DNA of 64,000 nt from Acrocarpospora phusangensis (GCF_016862995.1 NZ_BOOA01000023.1:1-64000), one strand, 5' to 3'; shown: positions 8,871-18,002, numbered from the stretch's first letter. The notes: a model not told the origin generated them from the sequence alone. Made by a program: numbers and translations.

Positions 8871-10319
8871 GTGTCTCCTTCTCGCCGTACCCTCCTCGCC
8901 GGCGGCGCCGCCGGCGTAGGCCTCGCCGTCGCCGGTGCCATCCCGTCGCTTGCCCAGTCCCACCCAGACCGACCCAAGCCGGTCGGCTCCGGCCACGTGC
9001 CCTTCCCGCCGCTCGTGGACGACCCCGACGGAATCCTGGCCCTGCCCGAGGGCTTCAGCTACACCGTGGTCACCCGGGCCGGCGTCACCAAGCTCGACGG
9101 CAACCAGGGGCTGACCCCGGCCGACCACGACGGCATGGCCGTCTACGACGCCGGTCGTGACCGTTACATCCTGATCCAGAACCACGAGATCGACCCGGGC
9201 GCCGAGTTCGGCGTACCGCACATCAAGGGCACGGTCTACGACCCCGGCGCCGTCAACGCCGGCGGCTGCACCGTGATCAAGACTGACCGCGCGGGCCGCA
9301 ACCGCGGTGAGTTCGTCGCCCTCTCCGGCACCATCTCCAACTGCGCCGGCGGGCCCACCCCCTGGGGCACCTGGCTGACCTGCGAAGAGTCCGAGGACCG
9401 GGCCGGGGACGACTGGGAGGAGGACGGCCGGAAGGGCGTCTACCAGAAGGATCACGGCTACGTCTTCGAGGTCTGGGCCGACGGCAGCGCCGACCCGACC
9501 CCGATCAAGTGCCTCGGCCGGTACGCCCACGAGGCCCTGGCGGTCGACAAGGACCGCACCAAGATCTACCTCTCCGAGGACGCCGACGAGCCCAACGGCC
9601 TCTTCTACCGCTGGACCGCCCCCCGCGGCGTCAAGCTCGGCCCCGGCGTGCTCACCCGCCTCGCCCCGAACGCCGGCGTCCTCGCCGCGATGCAGATCAT
9701 CATGGACGACGGCTCCGTGCTGCCGGACGTCGCCTACCTGACCTCCGCCCAGCTGGGCCGCCCCTTCCCCGTACGGTGGATCGAGGTGCCCGAGCGCGAC
9801 GCGCAGACCAAGCCCGTCCGCGAGCAGTTCGCCGACGGCCAGGTCACCCGCGGACGCAAGTTCGAGGGCGTGTGGGGCACCGACGAGGGCGTGTACGTGG
9901 TCAACTCCTACGCGTGGGAGGAAGGCGAACTCCCCGCTGACGCGGCACCGCACGACGGCATGGTCTGGTTCTACAACTACCGCGCCCAGACCATCCAGCT
10001 GGTGACGTACTTCCCGCACCAGAAGGCGTCGGAGGAGGGTGAGCCGGTCAAGTACAACGACCTCACCTTCGACGGCCCCGACAACGTGACCGTCACCCCG
10101 TGGGGCAGCCTCGTCCTCGCCGAGGACGGCGCGGGCGCCTCCCACGTGCTCAGCTCGTTCCCGGGCGGCCCGACGTACGCGATCGCCCGCAACCAGCTCA
10201 ACGACTCGGAGTTCTGCGGCCCGACCTTCACCGCCGACGGCAAGGTCCTCTTCGTCAACATGCAGGACCCCGGCCTGACGCTGGCCATCACAGGCCCGTG
10301 GGAGAAGTACCTCGGCTGA
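8871..10319 (+). CDS. PhoX-like alkaline phosphatase (DUF839 family), Tat-exported
   Basis: 482 residues. The N terminus SPSRRTLLAGGAAGVGLAVAG is a twin-arginine signal. The mature part has PhoX-family landmarks: LPEGFSYTVVTRAG, DGMAVYDA, LIQNHEIDPG, GTISNCAGGPTPWGTWLTCEES, HEALAVDKDRTKIYLSEDA and NQLNDSEFCGPTFTADGKVLFVNMQDPG. PhoX enzymes are exported, metal-dependent (Ca/Fe) phosphatases that release phosphate from organic esters. GTG start with AGGAG upstream. Single gene followed by a strong terminator. The two-component PhoR/PhoP system usually controls such genes; no PHO box was identified. Confidence 0.87.
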   Translation: MSPSRRTLLAGGAAGVGLAVAGAIPSLAQSHPDRPKPVGSGHVPFPPLVDDPDGILALPEGFSYTVVTRAGVTKLDGNQGLTPADHDGMAVYDAGRDRYILIQNHEIDPGAEFGVPHIKGTVYDPGAVNAGGCTVIKTDRAGRNRGEFVALSGTISNCAGGPTPWGTWLTCEESEDRAGDDWEEDGRKGVYQKDHGYVFEVWADGSADPTPIKCLGRYAHEALAVDKDRTKIYLSEDADEPNGLFYRWTAPRGVKLGPGVLTRLAPNAGVLAAMQIIMDDGSVLPDVAYLTSAQLGRPFPVRWIEVPERDAQTKPVREQFADGQVTRGRKFEGVWGTDEGVYVVNSYAWEEGELPADAAPHDGMVWFYNYRAQTIQLVTYFPHQKASEEGEPVKYNDLTFDGPDNVTVTPWGSLVLAEDGAGASHVLSSFPGGPTYAIARNQLNDSEFCGPTFTADGKVLFVNMQDPGLTLAITGPWEKYLG

Positions 10320-10328
10320 CGATCCTGT

Positions 10329-10365
10329 GTGGGGTCAGGCGATCCGCCTGACCCCACCCCTTTTG
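10329..10365 (+). terminator. Rho-independent terminator after the PhoX gene
   Basis: A perfect 13-bp stem (GTGGGGTCAGGCG at 10329-10341, its complement at 10345-10357) with a three-base loop, followed by CCCTTTT. It separates convergent genes and may act on both. Confidence 0.85.
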
Positions 10366-10369
10366 CGGC

Positions 10370-11170
10370 TCACCCGATGTCGGGATTGGGAATGTAACGG
10401 TCTGGGTGAACCAGCCCACGACTCGCGTCGTCACCCATCAGCGTGTCCATATCCGCGATACGCCATCCCGCGGCCAGCAGAATGCCTACCAGCGGGTGCG
10501 TACCGGGGACCGCGATCCGGGCGTTGCGCGCCGGGGAGACGGCGAGCGCGCCGAGCACCGCGTTGGCACATTCCTGAGGGGTGTTTCCCCCGGCCGGGCC
10601 AACGGTGACCTCGTCATCGGTCCGACGGAGGGCGGCATAGCCACCGTCTGTCGCGTAGATCGCGACGCCTGGGAGGCCGGCGTACCAGGCGAGAGTGGCG
10701 TGCCGCGCCCCACCCGAGGCCTCCGCGTCCAGGGCCGTGATGTCGTCTGCTCCAGCGGGCCGCACCTCGCGCTTGGGCAGTCCCGCCGTGGGCCCTTTCA
10801 GATAGAGCAACGGAGTCCAGGGAAACAGACCGTGCCGCACGTAGAGGGCGACCGCGCGTGGATCGGACGAGGCGAACGTCATTCTCGGTTCGTCGTGGCC
10901 GAGCAGATCCGTGAGCAGGGCCCGGCCGACTCCGGAAGACTGACGCTCGGGCAAGACGAACAGATCGCCGAGGTGGGTGAGGGAACCGCGTCGCAGTGTG
11001 CCGCCGAAACCGAGCTCAGCTCCCGCGTCATCCGATGCGAGCAGAAGGCGGCCGAAGAATCGCTCAGCGTCGAGGAAGTCCGGCGTGCCGCACCACGTGG
11101 ACAGCAGGCCGAACCTCGTCGCGATCTTCCTCACGGCGGGCATGTCATCGATCCTGGCGGCCCGTATCAT
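10370..11170 (-). CDS. GNAT family N-acetyltransferase
   Basis: 266 residues with GGAGG upstream of the ATG. The first half is a GNAT fold: motif A LGDLFVLPERQSSGVGRALLTDLLG with the acetyl-CoA pyrophosphate loop QSSGVGRA, and motif B SSDPRAVALYVRHGLFPWTPLLYLKG. The second half (from about 140) looks like a second, degenerate acetyltransferase-like domain. Substrate unknown. Alone between convergent and divergent neighbours. Confidence 0.85.
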   Translation of the reverse strand: MIRAARIDDMPAVRKIATRFGLLSTWCGTPDFLDAERFFGRLLLASDDAGAELGFGGTLRRGSLTHLGDLFVLPERQSSGVGRALLTDLLGHDEPRMTFASSDPRAVALYVRHGLFPWTPLLYLKGPTAGLPKREVRPAGADDITALDAEASGGARHATLAWYAGLPGVAIYATDGGYAALRRTDDEVTVGPAGGNTPQECANAVLGALAVSPARNARIAVPGTHPLVGILLAAGWRIADMDTLMGDDASRGLVHPDRYIPNPDIG

Positions 11171-11241
11171 CCGTCCTCCATCCGACGAACGTACCGTCCG
11201 CGGGCCGCGACAGTTCCCTCCGCGAGTGTGTTACGGTCCGC

Positions 11242-12147
11242 TCAGCTCCCCGCCGCCGAAAAGCTGAGCCTCTCCTCCACCACGAACTCGGCGAACGTGT
11301 ACGGCCTGCGCCCACCCACCCGCTCGATGGTGTCCGGCCCGTTGAACTCCGCGTAGTCCGCCGTCCCGGTGCGGAAGGTGGCCCACAACTTGGACAGGTG
11401 CGCGACCGCGTGGTCGTTGACGCGTTCCCTGGCCGCCTCCGCCCAGAGCTCGTCGGACACGTCCTGGAACCTGACCTTCCGGCCGAGCCCGTCCGCCAGC
11501 GTCGCGACGATCTCGTTCACCGTCAGGACCTGCCCGATCACCGAGTACGAACTGCCCGCGGGCACGTGCTCGGCCGTGAGCACCCCGGCGGCCACCCGCG
11601 CCACGTCGGCCCCGGCGACCAGCGGGATCACGGTGTCGTCGTCGAAGGGCGCCATGAACACGCCCGAGGCGATCGTCGCGTTCGCCATGGCGCGGATGTT
11701 CTCGAAGAACACCGTGGCCCGCACGTGCGCGGCGCCGATCCCGGCCCACTCGAAGACCTGCTCGGACAGGTAGTTCTCGCGCAATCGCGGCGTCGGCGCG
11801 TCCGGCGTCGAGACCAGCATCACCATGTCGACGAGACGCGTGACCCCGGCGTCGCGAGCCGCCACGGCCATGTTGACGGTCGCGTCGAGCAGACCTTCCT
11901 GGACGGGATAGGCGAAATAGACGGTAGAAACACCGTCCACGGCCTTCCGGATGGACGGGAAGTCGTGGAAATCACCGACCACCACCTCCGCGCCGATGCT
12001 CCGCAGGTATTCCGCGCGCTCGTCGAGCGTACGGACCATGGCGCGGACCGGCACACCGCGCCCCCGCAGCAGCTCGGTCACCCGCCGCCCGGTCCTCCCC
12101 TGCGCGCCGCCCGCCGCGCCGGTCACGAGCACTGTTCCCTCTGCCAT
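11242..12147 (-). CDS. NmrA-like NAD(P)-binding protein / NAD(P)H:quinone-type reductase
   Basis: 301 residues from ATG at 12147 with an excellent AAAGGAGG site. Extended-SDR Rossmann start GTVLVTGAAGGAQGRTGRRV, then ERAEYLRSIGAEVVVGDFHDFPSIRKAVDGV typical of NmrA/HSCARG-like proteins; LRENYLSEQVFEWAGI and EFVVEERLSF follow. No YxxxK catalytic pair is obvious, as usual in NmrA redox sensors. Divergent from a TetR regulator, with two matching palindromes between them, so very likely repressed by it. Confidence 0.88.
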   Translation of the reverse strand: MAEGTVLVTGAAGGAQGRTGRRVTELLRGRGVPVRAMVRTLDERAEYLRSIGAEVVVGDFHDFPSIRKAVDGVSTVYFAYPVQEGLLDATVNMAVAARDAGVTRLVDMVMLVSTPDAPTPRLRENYLSEQVFEWAGIGAAHVRATVFFENIRAMANATIASGVFMAPFDDDTVIPLVAGADVARVAAGVLTAEHVPAGSSYSVIGQVLTVNEIVATLADGLGRKVRFQDVSDELWAEAARERVNDHAVAHLSKLWATFRTGTADYAEFNGPDTIERVGGRRPYTFAEFVVEERLSFSAAGS

Positions 12148-12163
12148 GATCTTCCTCCTTTGC

Positions 12164-12215
12164 CGTGGTACCGACCGGTACCACGCGATTGACGGTATGG
12201 TACTGCTTGGTACCA
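12164..12215. promoter_or_regulatory. Two TetR operators in the NmrA/TetR divergent promoter
   Basis: Site 1 (12164-12185) is a perfect inverted repeat CGTGGTACC-GACC-GGTACCACG. Site 2 (12198-12215) is TGGTACT-GCTT-GGTACCA. Both share TGGTACY-N4-GGTACCA, with centres 32 bases (about three helical turns) apart, between the divergent starts. Confidence 0.82.
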
Positions 12216-12230
12216 AGTCAAGGGGAAGCA

Positions 12231-12845
12231 GTGGCAGCGACACCGACACCCGCCGGGGAGAAGCCGGCTCGTCAGCGCATCCTCGAAGCGGCCTTCTCGG
12301 CCTTCATGGAAGGCGGCTACAGCGAGACCAGCACGCTCGAGATCGCCAAGCGCGCCCGGGTCTCGAAACGAGAGCTCTACGCCCTGGTCGGCAACAAGCA
12401 GGAAATGCTCGCGGCCTGCATCCGCGAACGGACCGAACGGGTACGCCCGCCCGCCGGCCTGCTCGAACCCCGCGACCGCGAGGCACTGGAAGACGCACTC
12501 GTCGCCTTCGGCACACAACTCCTGTCCGGGATGACGGACGCCGCGGTCATCGCCGTCCACCGGCTGGCGATCGCCGAAGCGGTACGCGCACCCGAGGTCG
12601 CCCGCGCGCTGGACTCCTCCGGACGCCAGACCAGCCGAGCCGTCCTGATCGCGATCATGGCCCAGGCCGTGGAACACGGGGTGCTCGACGGCTCCCCGCC
12701 GGAACTGGCCGAGCGGTTCGCCGGGCTGCTCTGGGGCGACCTGATGATCGGTCTACTACTCCGCGTCATCGGCCCTCCGGACCCTGACGAGATCACCCGG
12801 CGTGCCCGCAGCGCGGCGTCGGCCTTCCTGCGGGCCTCGCTCTGA
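12231..12845 (+). CDS. TetR family transcriptional regulator
   Basis: 204 residues from GTG at 12231 (AGGGGA just upstream); longer starts would lie inside the operator. N-terminal HTH RQRILEAAFSAFMEGGYSETSTLEIAKRARVSKRELYALVGNKQEML is classic TetR (AcrR-like, with a C-terminal TetR_C domain GLLWGDLMIGLLLRV). Divergent from the NmrA-like gene, with two operator palindromes between; it should repress both genes until an unknown ligand binds. Confidence 0.92.
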   Translation: MAATPTPAGEKPARQRILEAAFSAFMEGGYSETSTLEIAKRARVSKRELYALVGNKQEMLAACIRERTERVRPPAGLLEPRDREALEDALVAFGTQLLSGMTDAAVIAVHRLAIAEAVRAPEVARALDSSGRQTSRAVLIAIMAQAVEHGVLDGSPPELAERFAGLLWGDLMIGLLLRVIGPPDPDEITRRARSAASAFLRASL

Positions 12846-12850
12846 GAACC

Positions 12851-12925
12851 CCGAACAGAATGAAGCCGAGCACGCTTGGCGCCGGTGCGGCGAGCAGCGT
12901 CACCTGCGTTGACGGTGCCGGATAA
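12851..12925 (-). repeat. Degraded copy of an inverted-repeat element
   Basis: The segment AACAGAATGAA...CGGT.CGG..GAG...followed by a 25-base block at 12899-12923 matches, in opposite orientation, the 108-bp element at 38031-38138. The 25-base block is identical in both copies. The right end of this copy is not recognisable. Confidence 0.6.
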
Positions 12926-12972
12926 CGGTGCGAGGCCGGCACCGCGGCTGGCTGTGCTACCGGGCAGCGAAC

Positions 12973-13557
12973 TTATCTCCGGGTCGAGTGGCCGGCGCCG
13001 ATGACGGCCTGGCTACTGCGGAGGAACGAGGCGGCGACGGTCGCCGGCCGGTCGAGGTATCCGGCGACCATGGCGCCGTCGCGGACCAGCATCAGGTCGT
13101 CGGCGACCTCTCCGGCATTCGTGACACCGAGCGGGGCGATGAGCTGTTCGAACGCCGCCCTGTTCCAGCGGCGATGCGCGTCGACGGTCCTGCGGATCGG
13201 GCTGTCCGGGTCAGGGTATTCGGCGGCGGCGTTGATGAAGGGACAGCCGCGGAAGCCGGGCGCGCACGCGATGATCCCGATCGCCTCGGAGATCACCCGC
13301 AGGGTGGCATCGACATCGCCGTCGCCCTGCTTGATCGCCGCACCGATGCCGTCCCGCTCGAGTACGGCACGGCGTTCGAGGTAAGCGACGACGAGGTCGT
13401 CCTTGCTCTTGAAGTGCCGGTAGAACGTCACCTTGGTCGTGCTGGCGAGGTCGATGACCTTGTCGACGCTCACCGCGCGGAGCCCGTGCGCGTAGAACAG
13501 CTCGGTCGCCGCCTCAAGGAGGCGCTCACGCATGGGGCTGTTCATGCCCGAGATCAT
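12973..13557 (-). CDS. TetR family transcriptional regulator
   Basis: 194 residues. HTH MRERLLEAATELFYAHGLRAVSVDKVIDLASTTKVTFYRHFKSKDDLVVAYL (about 9-60). The ATG at 13557 has GAGGAGG eight bases upstream, better than the later ATG codons. It is divergent from a small multipass membrane protein; an inverted repeat in the space between is a likely operator. Confidence 0.92.
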   Translation of the reverse strand: MISGMNSPMRERLLEAATELFYAHGLRAVSVDKVIDLASTTKVTFYRHFKSKDDLVVAYLERRAVLERDGIGAAIKQGDGDVDATLRVISEAIGIIACAPGFRGCPFINAAAEYPDPDSPIRRTVDAHRRWNRAAFEQLIAPLGVTNAGEVADDLMLVRDGAMVAGYLDRPATVAASFLRSSQAVIGAGHSTRR

Positions 13558-13601
13558 ACGCGTCCCTCCTCTTCGCCCCTTGCGCCGAACCTCAGCGCCG
13601 G

Positions 13602-13621
13602 TCTACTGTCAGCTCAGTAGA
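13602..13621. promoter_or_regulatory. Candidate TetR operator
   Basis: TCTACTG-TCAGCT-CAGTAGA, perfect 7-base arms, between the TetR gene and the divergent membrane protein gene. A second TAGA...TCTA pair (13618-13637) overlaps it. Confidence 0.65.
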
Positions 13622-13666
13622 GTTACTAGTCATTCTACCTAATCCCCTACCGAAAGAAACAAGACA

Positions 13667-14233
13667 ATGACCACCGTCGTTGACACGAACGCCAGCCGTA
13701 CTGTCCTGGCGTTGCGGAACCTCTACCTGGTGCGATTCGGATTCGCCCTCGTCTGGGCGGCCCTCCTGTCCCTGACCGGGCCGGATTCCGGCCCCGCGGG
13801 CGTGGCCCTCCTCGTGATCTACCCGCTGTTCGATGTCGCCGCGGCCATCATCGATCTGCGCTCCTCGAAAACCGCGCGCCCCGCCGCAGCCCTGTACGTC
13901 AACCTGGCCCTCAGCCTGCTCACCGCCATCGGCCTCGCCGCCACAGCCACCTCGGGCGTACCCGCGGTGCTGCGCGTCTGGGGCGTTTGGGCGATCACCG
14001 CCGGAATCGTGCAGCTCATCGTGGCCGTCAGCCGCCGCAGTCTCGGCGGCCAATGGGCGATGATCCTCAGCGGGGCGCTCTCCACGATCGCCGGGACAGT
14101 GTTCATCCTCCAGGCCGGCACGCCGACCGCATCGCTCACGACCCTCGCCGGGTACGCGACCGTCGGCGGCGTCTTCTTCCTCATCTCCGCGCTACGCCTA
14201 CACCGCACCGCGAAGAACACGCACTCGAGGTAG
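13667..14233 (+). CDS. Multipass membrane protein, HdeD/DUF308-like
   Basis: 188 residues with about six hydrophobic helices arranged as pairs (LYLVRFGFALVWAALLSL, GVALLVIYPLFDVAAAII, LYVNLALSLLTAIGLA, VWGVWAITAGIVQLIVAVSRR, WAMILSGALSTIAGTVFI, ATVGGVFFLISALRL). The W-a-i-t-a-G-i-x-q and G-x-W-x-x-i-l-s-G motifs resemble HdeD/DUF308 proteins. Function unknown; probably regulated by the divergent TetR protein. Confidence 0.78.
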   Translation: MTTVVDTNASRTVLALRNLYLVRFGFALVWAALLSLTGPDSGPAGVALLVIYPLFDVAAAIIDLRSSKTARPAAALYVNLALSLLTAIGLAATATSGVPAVLRVWGVWAITAGIVQLIVAVSRRSLGGQWAMILSGALSTIAGTVFILQAGTPTASLTTLAGYATVGGVFFLISALRLHRTAKNTHSR

Positions 14234-14292
14234 AGCTGGTCTGACAATTGCTCCGGGAAATCCCGTGCCGAAGTCCTGGGTAGGGGCTCGTC

Positions 14293-15222
14293 ATGCGAGT
14301 GATTGTCTTCCGGCTGATCCAGGTTCTCCTCTCACCCCTGGCGGTGATCGGTTCGTCGGTCTGGGGTCTGTCGCTGATCCGGCAGGCGCGCCGGACCGGG
14401 TCCTCGGCCACAGTGCTGGCGTCGTGCTATCCGAGATGGATCATGCACCACGTGCGCCAGCGGTGGGATGAGCCATGCGTACGGATGATGAAGGTGCAGC
14501 CCACCCCGATCCGGCTCGGCCTGCGGTACGGGACGATGCCGACGATCGTCGCCCACGCCGTGACCGGCTACGTGCCCAAGCCCTACCGGTACCCGTATCA
14601 GGGCCGGCCACCCATGATCCATCAACCGGTGGCGCGCACGACCTTCCACGACCAGGCCCTGGCCCGGCACCTGCCCGAGGTGGAGCAGCTGGTGGTGCTC
14701 GGCGCCGGATTCGACACGCGGTCGTACCGGCTGCCTCCGGGCGCCGTCGTACGGTGCTTCGAAATCGATACTCCGGGAACCCAGCGGGTGAAGCGCGAGG
14801 CGCTGGCCAAGGCCGGGGTGGAGGCGGGACATGTCACGTTCGTGCCGGCGGACTTCGAGGAGGAGGACTGGTTCGGCAACCTGGTGAAGGCGGGCTTCGA
14901 CCCGGGCAGGCCGGCCTACTTCCTGTGGGAGTCCGTGACGATGTACCTGGATCGCCAGGCCGTCGAACAGACGCTACGCAGGATCTCCGCCCCTGGCAGC
15001 GTGGTGGCCTTCGACTACTTCACGACCGTGATCCTGCGCAGCGACGACCCCTACTCCGCTTATGTGCGCTGGGCAGCCGACCGGATCAAGGAGCCGTTCA
15101 AGTTCGGCATCGACCAGGAGGAGGTGCCGGAGTTCCTGGAGTCGTGCGGATTGCGCGTCGAGGAGCAGCGTTCCTTCAACCAGGATCCGGTGATGGCGGG
15201 GTTCGTCACCGCGACGGTCTAG
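14293..15222 (+). CDS. SAM-dependent methyltransferase, leucine carboxyl methyltransferase-like family
   Basis: 309 residues. A hydrophobic N-terminal stretch precedes the SAM fold. Motifs: ARTTFHDQALARHLPEVEQLVVLGAGFDTRSYRLP (motif I, GAGFDTR), CFEIDTPGTQRVKREAL (acidic motif II) and PAYFLWESVTMYLDRQAVEQTLRRI, the signature of the actinobacterial TIGR00027/PF04072 family. The substrate is unknown; members have been linked to polyketide or lipid O-methylation. Single gene, weak ribosome site. Confidence 0.85.
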   Translation: MRVIVFRLIQVLLSPLAVIGSSVWGLSLIRQARRTGSSATVLASCYPRWIMHHVRQRWDEPCVRMMKVQPTPIRLGLRYGTMPTIVAHAVTGYVPKPYRYPYQGRPPMIHQPVARTTFHDQALARHLPEVEQLVVLGAGFDTRSYRLPPGAVVRCFEIDTPGTQRVKREALAKAGVEAGHVTFVPADFEEEDWFGNLVKAGFDPGRPAYFLWESVTMYLDRQAVEQTLRRISAPGSVVAFDYFTTVILRSDDPYSAYVRWAADRIKEPFKFGIDQEEVPEFLESCGLRVEEQRSFNQDPVMAGFVTATV

Positions 15223-15242
15223 GACGGCAACCAAGGGCGCGC

Positions 15243-16649
15243 TCAGTGTGGCTGTAGCAGGTCGGCGATGGTCTCGATGCCGTCGGAGATGGCGGCTGTG
15301 GTCAGGTTGCCGAATCCGAGTACGAGCTGCGGGGGACCCGGGCGCGGGTCCATGCGGTAGGCGCTCATTCCGTACAGGCCGACGGACCGGCGGCGCGCGG
15401 CCGCGATGACGGCACGCTCGTCGGCATCGGGTGGGAGTTGGGCGACGGTGTGGAACCCGGCGGCCAGCCCGCGCAGTTCGATGCCGGGCGCGTGTCGCTG
15501 GATCGCTTCGAGGAGGGCGGCGCGACGGGCGGCGTAACGCTGCCGCATGTGGCGCAGGTGGCGGTCGTACCGGCCGGACTTCAGCAGGTCGGCGAGCGCG
15601 AGTTGGTCGAGGACCGGTGAGCCGCGGTCGGCGAGCCGCTTGTGGCGGGCGACGTCGGGAGTCAGGTGAGGTGGGCTGAGAATCCAGCCGAGTCGCAGGG
15701 CCGGCGCCAGTGACTTGCTGACGGAGCCGAGGAGCGCGACCCGGTCCGGGGCGAGGCCCTGGAGCGCGCCGACGGGTTCGCGGTCGTAGCGGAACTCGGC
15801 GTCGTAGTCGTCCTCGATGATCGTCGCGTTCCGGGTGGTGGCCCAGTTGATCAGGGCTTGTCGCCGGTCAGGGGCGAGCACGACGCCGGTGGGCGACTGG
15901 TGGGCGGGTGTGAGCACGACGGCGCGCGCGTCGGTGGCGGCGAGTGCGTCGGTGTCGATGCCGCGCTCGTCGACCGGGACGGCGATGACGTCGAGTCCCA
16001 GTATCGCGGCGATGGTGCGGTGCTCGGGGTCACCGGGGTCCTCGAAAGCCACGACGCGTACGCCCTGGCCCGCCAGGGACCGCAGGACGAGCTGGAGCCC
16101 TTGTGCGTAGCCCGCGCAGATGACGGTGTGACCGGGGTCGGCGCCGGCGCCGCGGACTCGCCGTAGGTACGCGGCGAGCACGTCGCGCAGGGTCGGATCG
16201 CCGTGCGGGTCGGCGTAGCCGAGCAGGTCATTGGGCGCGTCGCGGCAGGCACGGCGAAGGGCGCCGCTCCAGTACTCGCGCGGGAAACTCGACAGGTCGG
16301 GTACGCCGGGCCGGAAGTCGATTCTGGCGGGCTCGATGGCTGTGGGTGGTGGCGGATCCACCGCCGCGTACGGACGCGCCGTGGCGGCAACCCGGGTGGC
16401 CGAGCCGCCGCGGCTGACCAGATAGCCCTCTGCCTGCAGTTGCGCGTAGCACTCGGTCACCAGGCCGCGAGAGATGCCGAGGTCGCGCGACAGGGCGCGG
16501 GACGAGGGAAGTCTCTCTCCGGCGGCGAGCCGACCGGCGCGGATGGCCTCCCGCAATGCGCGTTCGAGCTGGTCGCGCAGGGGTTCAGGTCGGTTTCGGT
16601 CAACCTGCACCAGGAGCTGTGGTCCGGAACCGGTCCAGTCAATCGGCAT
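15243..16649 (-). CDS. MocR/PdxR-type GntR regulator with aminotransferase-like domain
   Basis: 468 residues. N-terminal GntR winged helix (LRDQLERALREAIRAGRLAAGERLPSSRALSRDLGISRGLVTECYAQLQAEGYL) fused to a fold-type I PLP domain: AHQSPTGVVL, IIEDDYDAEFRY, and SVSKSLAPALRLGW with the PLP lysine. MocR proteins bind PLP and usually activate a divergent gene; here the neighbour is an MFS exporter, so it may sense an amine or amino acid derivative. An inverted repeat GGTCCAG (16632) / CTGGACC (16654) spans the start codon. The frame stays open far upstream but that is antisense to the MFS gene. Confidence 0.92.
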   Translation of the reverse strand: MPIDWTGSGPQLLVQVDRNRPEPLRDQLERALREAIRAGRLAAGERLPSSRALSRDLGISRGLVTECYAQLQAEGYLVSRGGSATRVAATARPYAAVDPPPPTAIEPARIDFRPGVPDLSSFPREYWSGALRRACRDAPNDLLGYADPHGDPTLRDVLAAYLRRVRGAGADPGHTVICAGYAQGLQLVLRSLAGQGVRVVAFEDPGDPEHRTIAAILGLDVIAVPVDERGIDTDALAATDARAVVLTPAHQSPTGVVLAPDRRQALINWATTRNATIIEDDYDAEFRYDREPVGALQGLAPDRVALLGSVSKSLAPALRLGWILSPPHLTPDVARHKRLADRGSPVLDQLALADLLKSGRYDRHLRHMRQRYAARRAALLEAIQRHAPGIELRGLAAGFHTVAQLPPDADERAVIAAARRRSVGLYGMSAYRMDPRPGPPQLVLGFGNLTTAAISDGIETIADLLQPH

Positions 16650-16697
16650 GAAACTGGACCTTACTGCTGAACCAGATCCCGTCCTACGGTCGGCTTC

Positions 16698-17948
16698 ATG
16701 GATCACCAGGAGGTCGCCGCCGATAGGGAAACTTCGGTGAGCAGGGTCGGGGATGTCGTGAACCGGCAACCGATCCTGACCCGTCCGATGGTTCTGTTGC
16801 TGATCACGTCGGTGTGTTCCCCCGGGAGCTTCTATCTGCTCATGCCGGTCGTCCCCCTGTACGTGGCCACGGCCGGGGTGGGCGGCTTGGGCGCGGGCAT
16901 GTCCACCGGCGCGCTGATGCTGGGGACCGTGCTGATGGAGTTCGCCGTGCCGGCCCTCCTGCACAGGTACGGATACCGCCTCGTGATGGCCGCGGGCCTG
17001 CTTCTCCTCGGAGCGCCCGCGTTGGTACTGCTGGCATCCTCCTCCCTGCCGCTGGTGCTGGGCGTCTGCTTGGTGCGAGGCGCGGGGCTCGGCATCATCG
17101 TTGTGGCCGGCGCGGCCCTCGTCGCCGAACTCGTGCCGCCCGATCGCCGCGGCGAAGGGCTCGGCTTGTACGGCGCAGCCGCCGGGGTCCCGTCCATCGC
17201 GTGCCTGCCGTTGGGTCTGTGGCTGGTCGGGAACGTCGGGTACGGGCCGGTGTTCATCACCGGGGCGGCGATGTCGTTGCTCACGCTGGCCGTCGTACCC
17301 GGCCTGCCGGCCCGGTCGGCTCGCATCGAGCGCGGCAGCGTCCTCGGCCTGCCCTCCCGGTCGGCTCGCATCGAGCGCGGCAGCGTCCTCGGCGCCCTTC
17401 GTATCCGTGGGCTCGCCAGGCCGACGCTCATCTTCGCCACCGTGACACTGGCGGCCGGCGCCCTGCTGACCTTCCTCCCCATGGCCGTACCGGCCGAATC
17501 GCATCACGTGGCCGCGGGGGCTCTGCTCGTGCAGTCCTGCGCTGCACCGCTCGCACGCTGGGCCGCGGGCTGGTACGGCGACCGCCATGGCACCGCCCAC
17601 TTACTCGTCGCCGCGGTGCTCGCGGCCACCGTGGGCACGGCCGTGCTCGTCTGGGTGGGCAGCCCGGTCGCGGTGATAGCCGGCATGGGGCTGTTCGGGC
17701 TCGGGTTCGGCCTGGCCCAGAACGTGACGCTGGCACTCATGTTCGCGCGCGCCCCCGAGTCCGACTTTGCTCGGGTAAGCGCGCTGTGGAACCTCGCCTA
17801 CGACGGCGGGATGGGTGTCGGGGCAATCGTGTTCGGCCTCCTGACCGTGCCGATGGGCTACCCCGTGGCATTCGCCGTCACCGCCATCGTGCTGTTCACC
17901 GCGCTGGCCCCCGCGTGGCTGGACCATGGGGCCGCGTCGAAAGGTTGA
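16698..17948 (+). CDS. MFS transporter
   Basis: 416 residues with twelve predicted membrane segments; the central cytoplasmic loop between helices 6 and 7 holds a perfect two-copy 15-residue repeat (LPARSARIERGSVLG then LPSRSARIERGSVLG). No strong ribosome site before ATG 16698; GTG 16739 preceded by GGGAAAC is an alternative start. Divergent from the MocR-type regulator, which probably activates it. Likely an efflux pump for a small molecule; substrate unknown. Confidence 0.88.
   Translation: MDHQEVAADRETSVSRVGDVVNRQPILTRPMVLLLITSVCSPGSFYLLMPVVPLYVATAGVGGLGAGMSTGALMLGTVLMEFAVPALLHRYGYRLVMAAGLLLLGAPALVLLASSSLPLVLGVCLVRGAGLGIIVVAGAALVAELVPPDRRGEGLGLYGAAAGVPSIACLPLGLWLVGNVGYGPVFITGAAMSLLTLAVVPGLPARSARIERGSVLGLPSRSARIERGSVLGALRIRGLARPTLIFATVTLAAGALLTFLPMAVPAESHHVAAGALLVQSCAAPLARWAAGWYGDRHGTAHLLVAAVLAATVGTAVLVWVGSPVAVIAGMGLFGLGFGLAQNVTLALMFARAPESDFARVSALWNLAYDGGMGVGAIVFGLLTVPMGYPVAFAVTAIVLFTALAPAWLDHGAASKG
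17304..17393 (+). repeat. 45-bp tandem duplication inside the MFS gene
   Basis: Units 17304-17348 and 17349-17393 match at 43 of 45 bases and keep the reading frame, adding 15 residues to the central cytoplasmic loop. Confidence 0.92.
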
Positions 17949-18002
17949 CGGTCGATTCAGCCCCTGTTGATACCGCAAGGAACAAGCGAAAAGGAGAACC
18001 TC

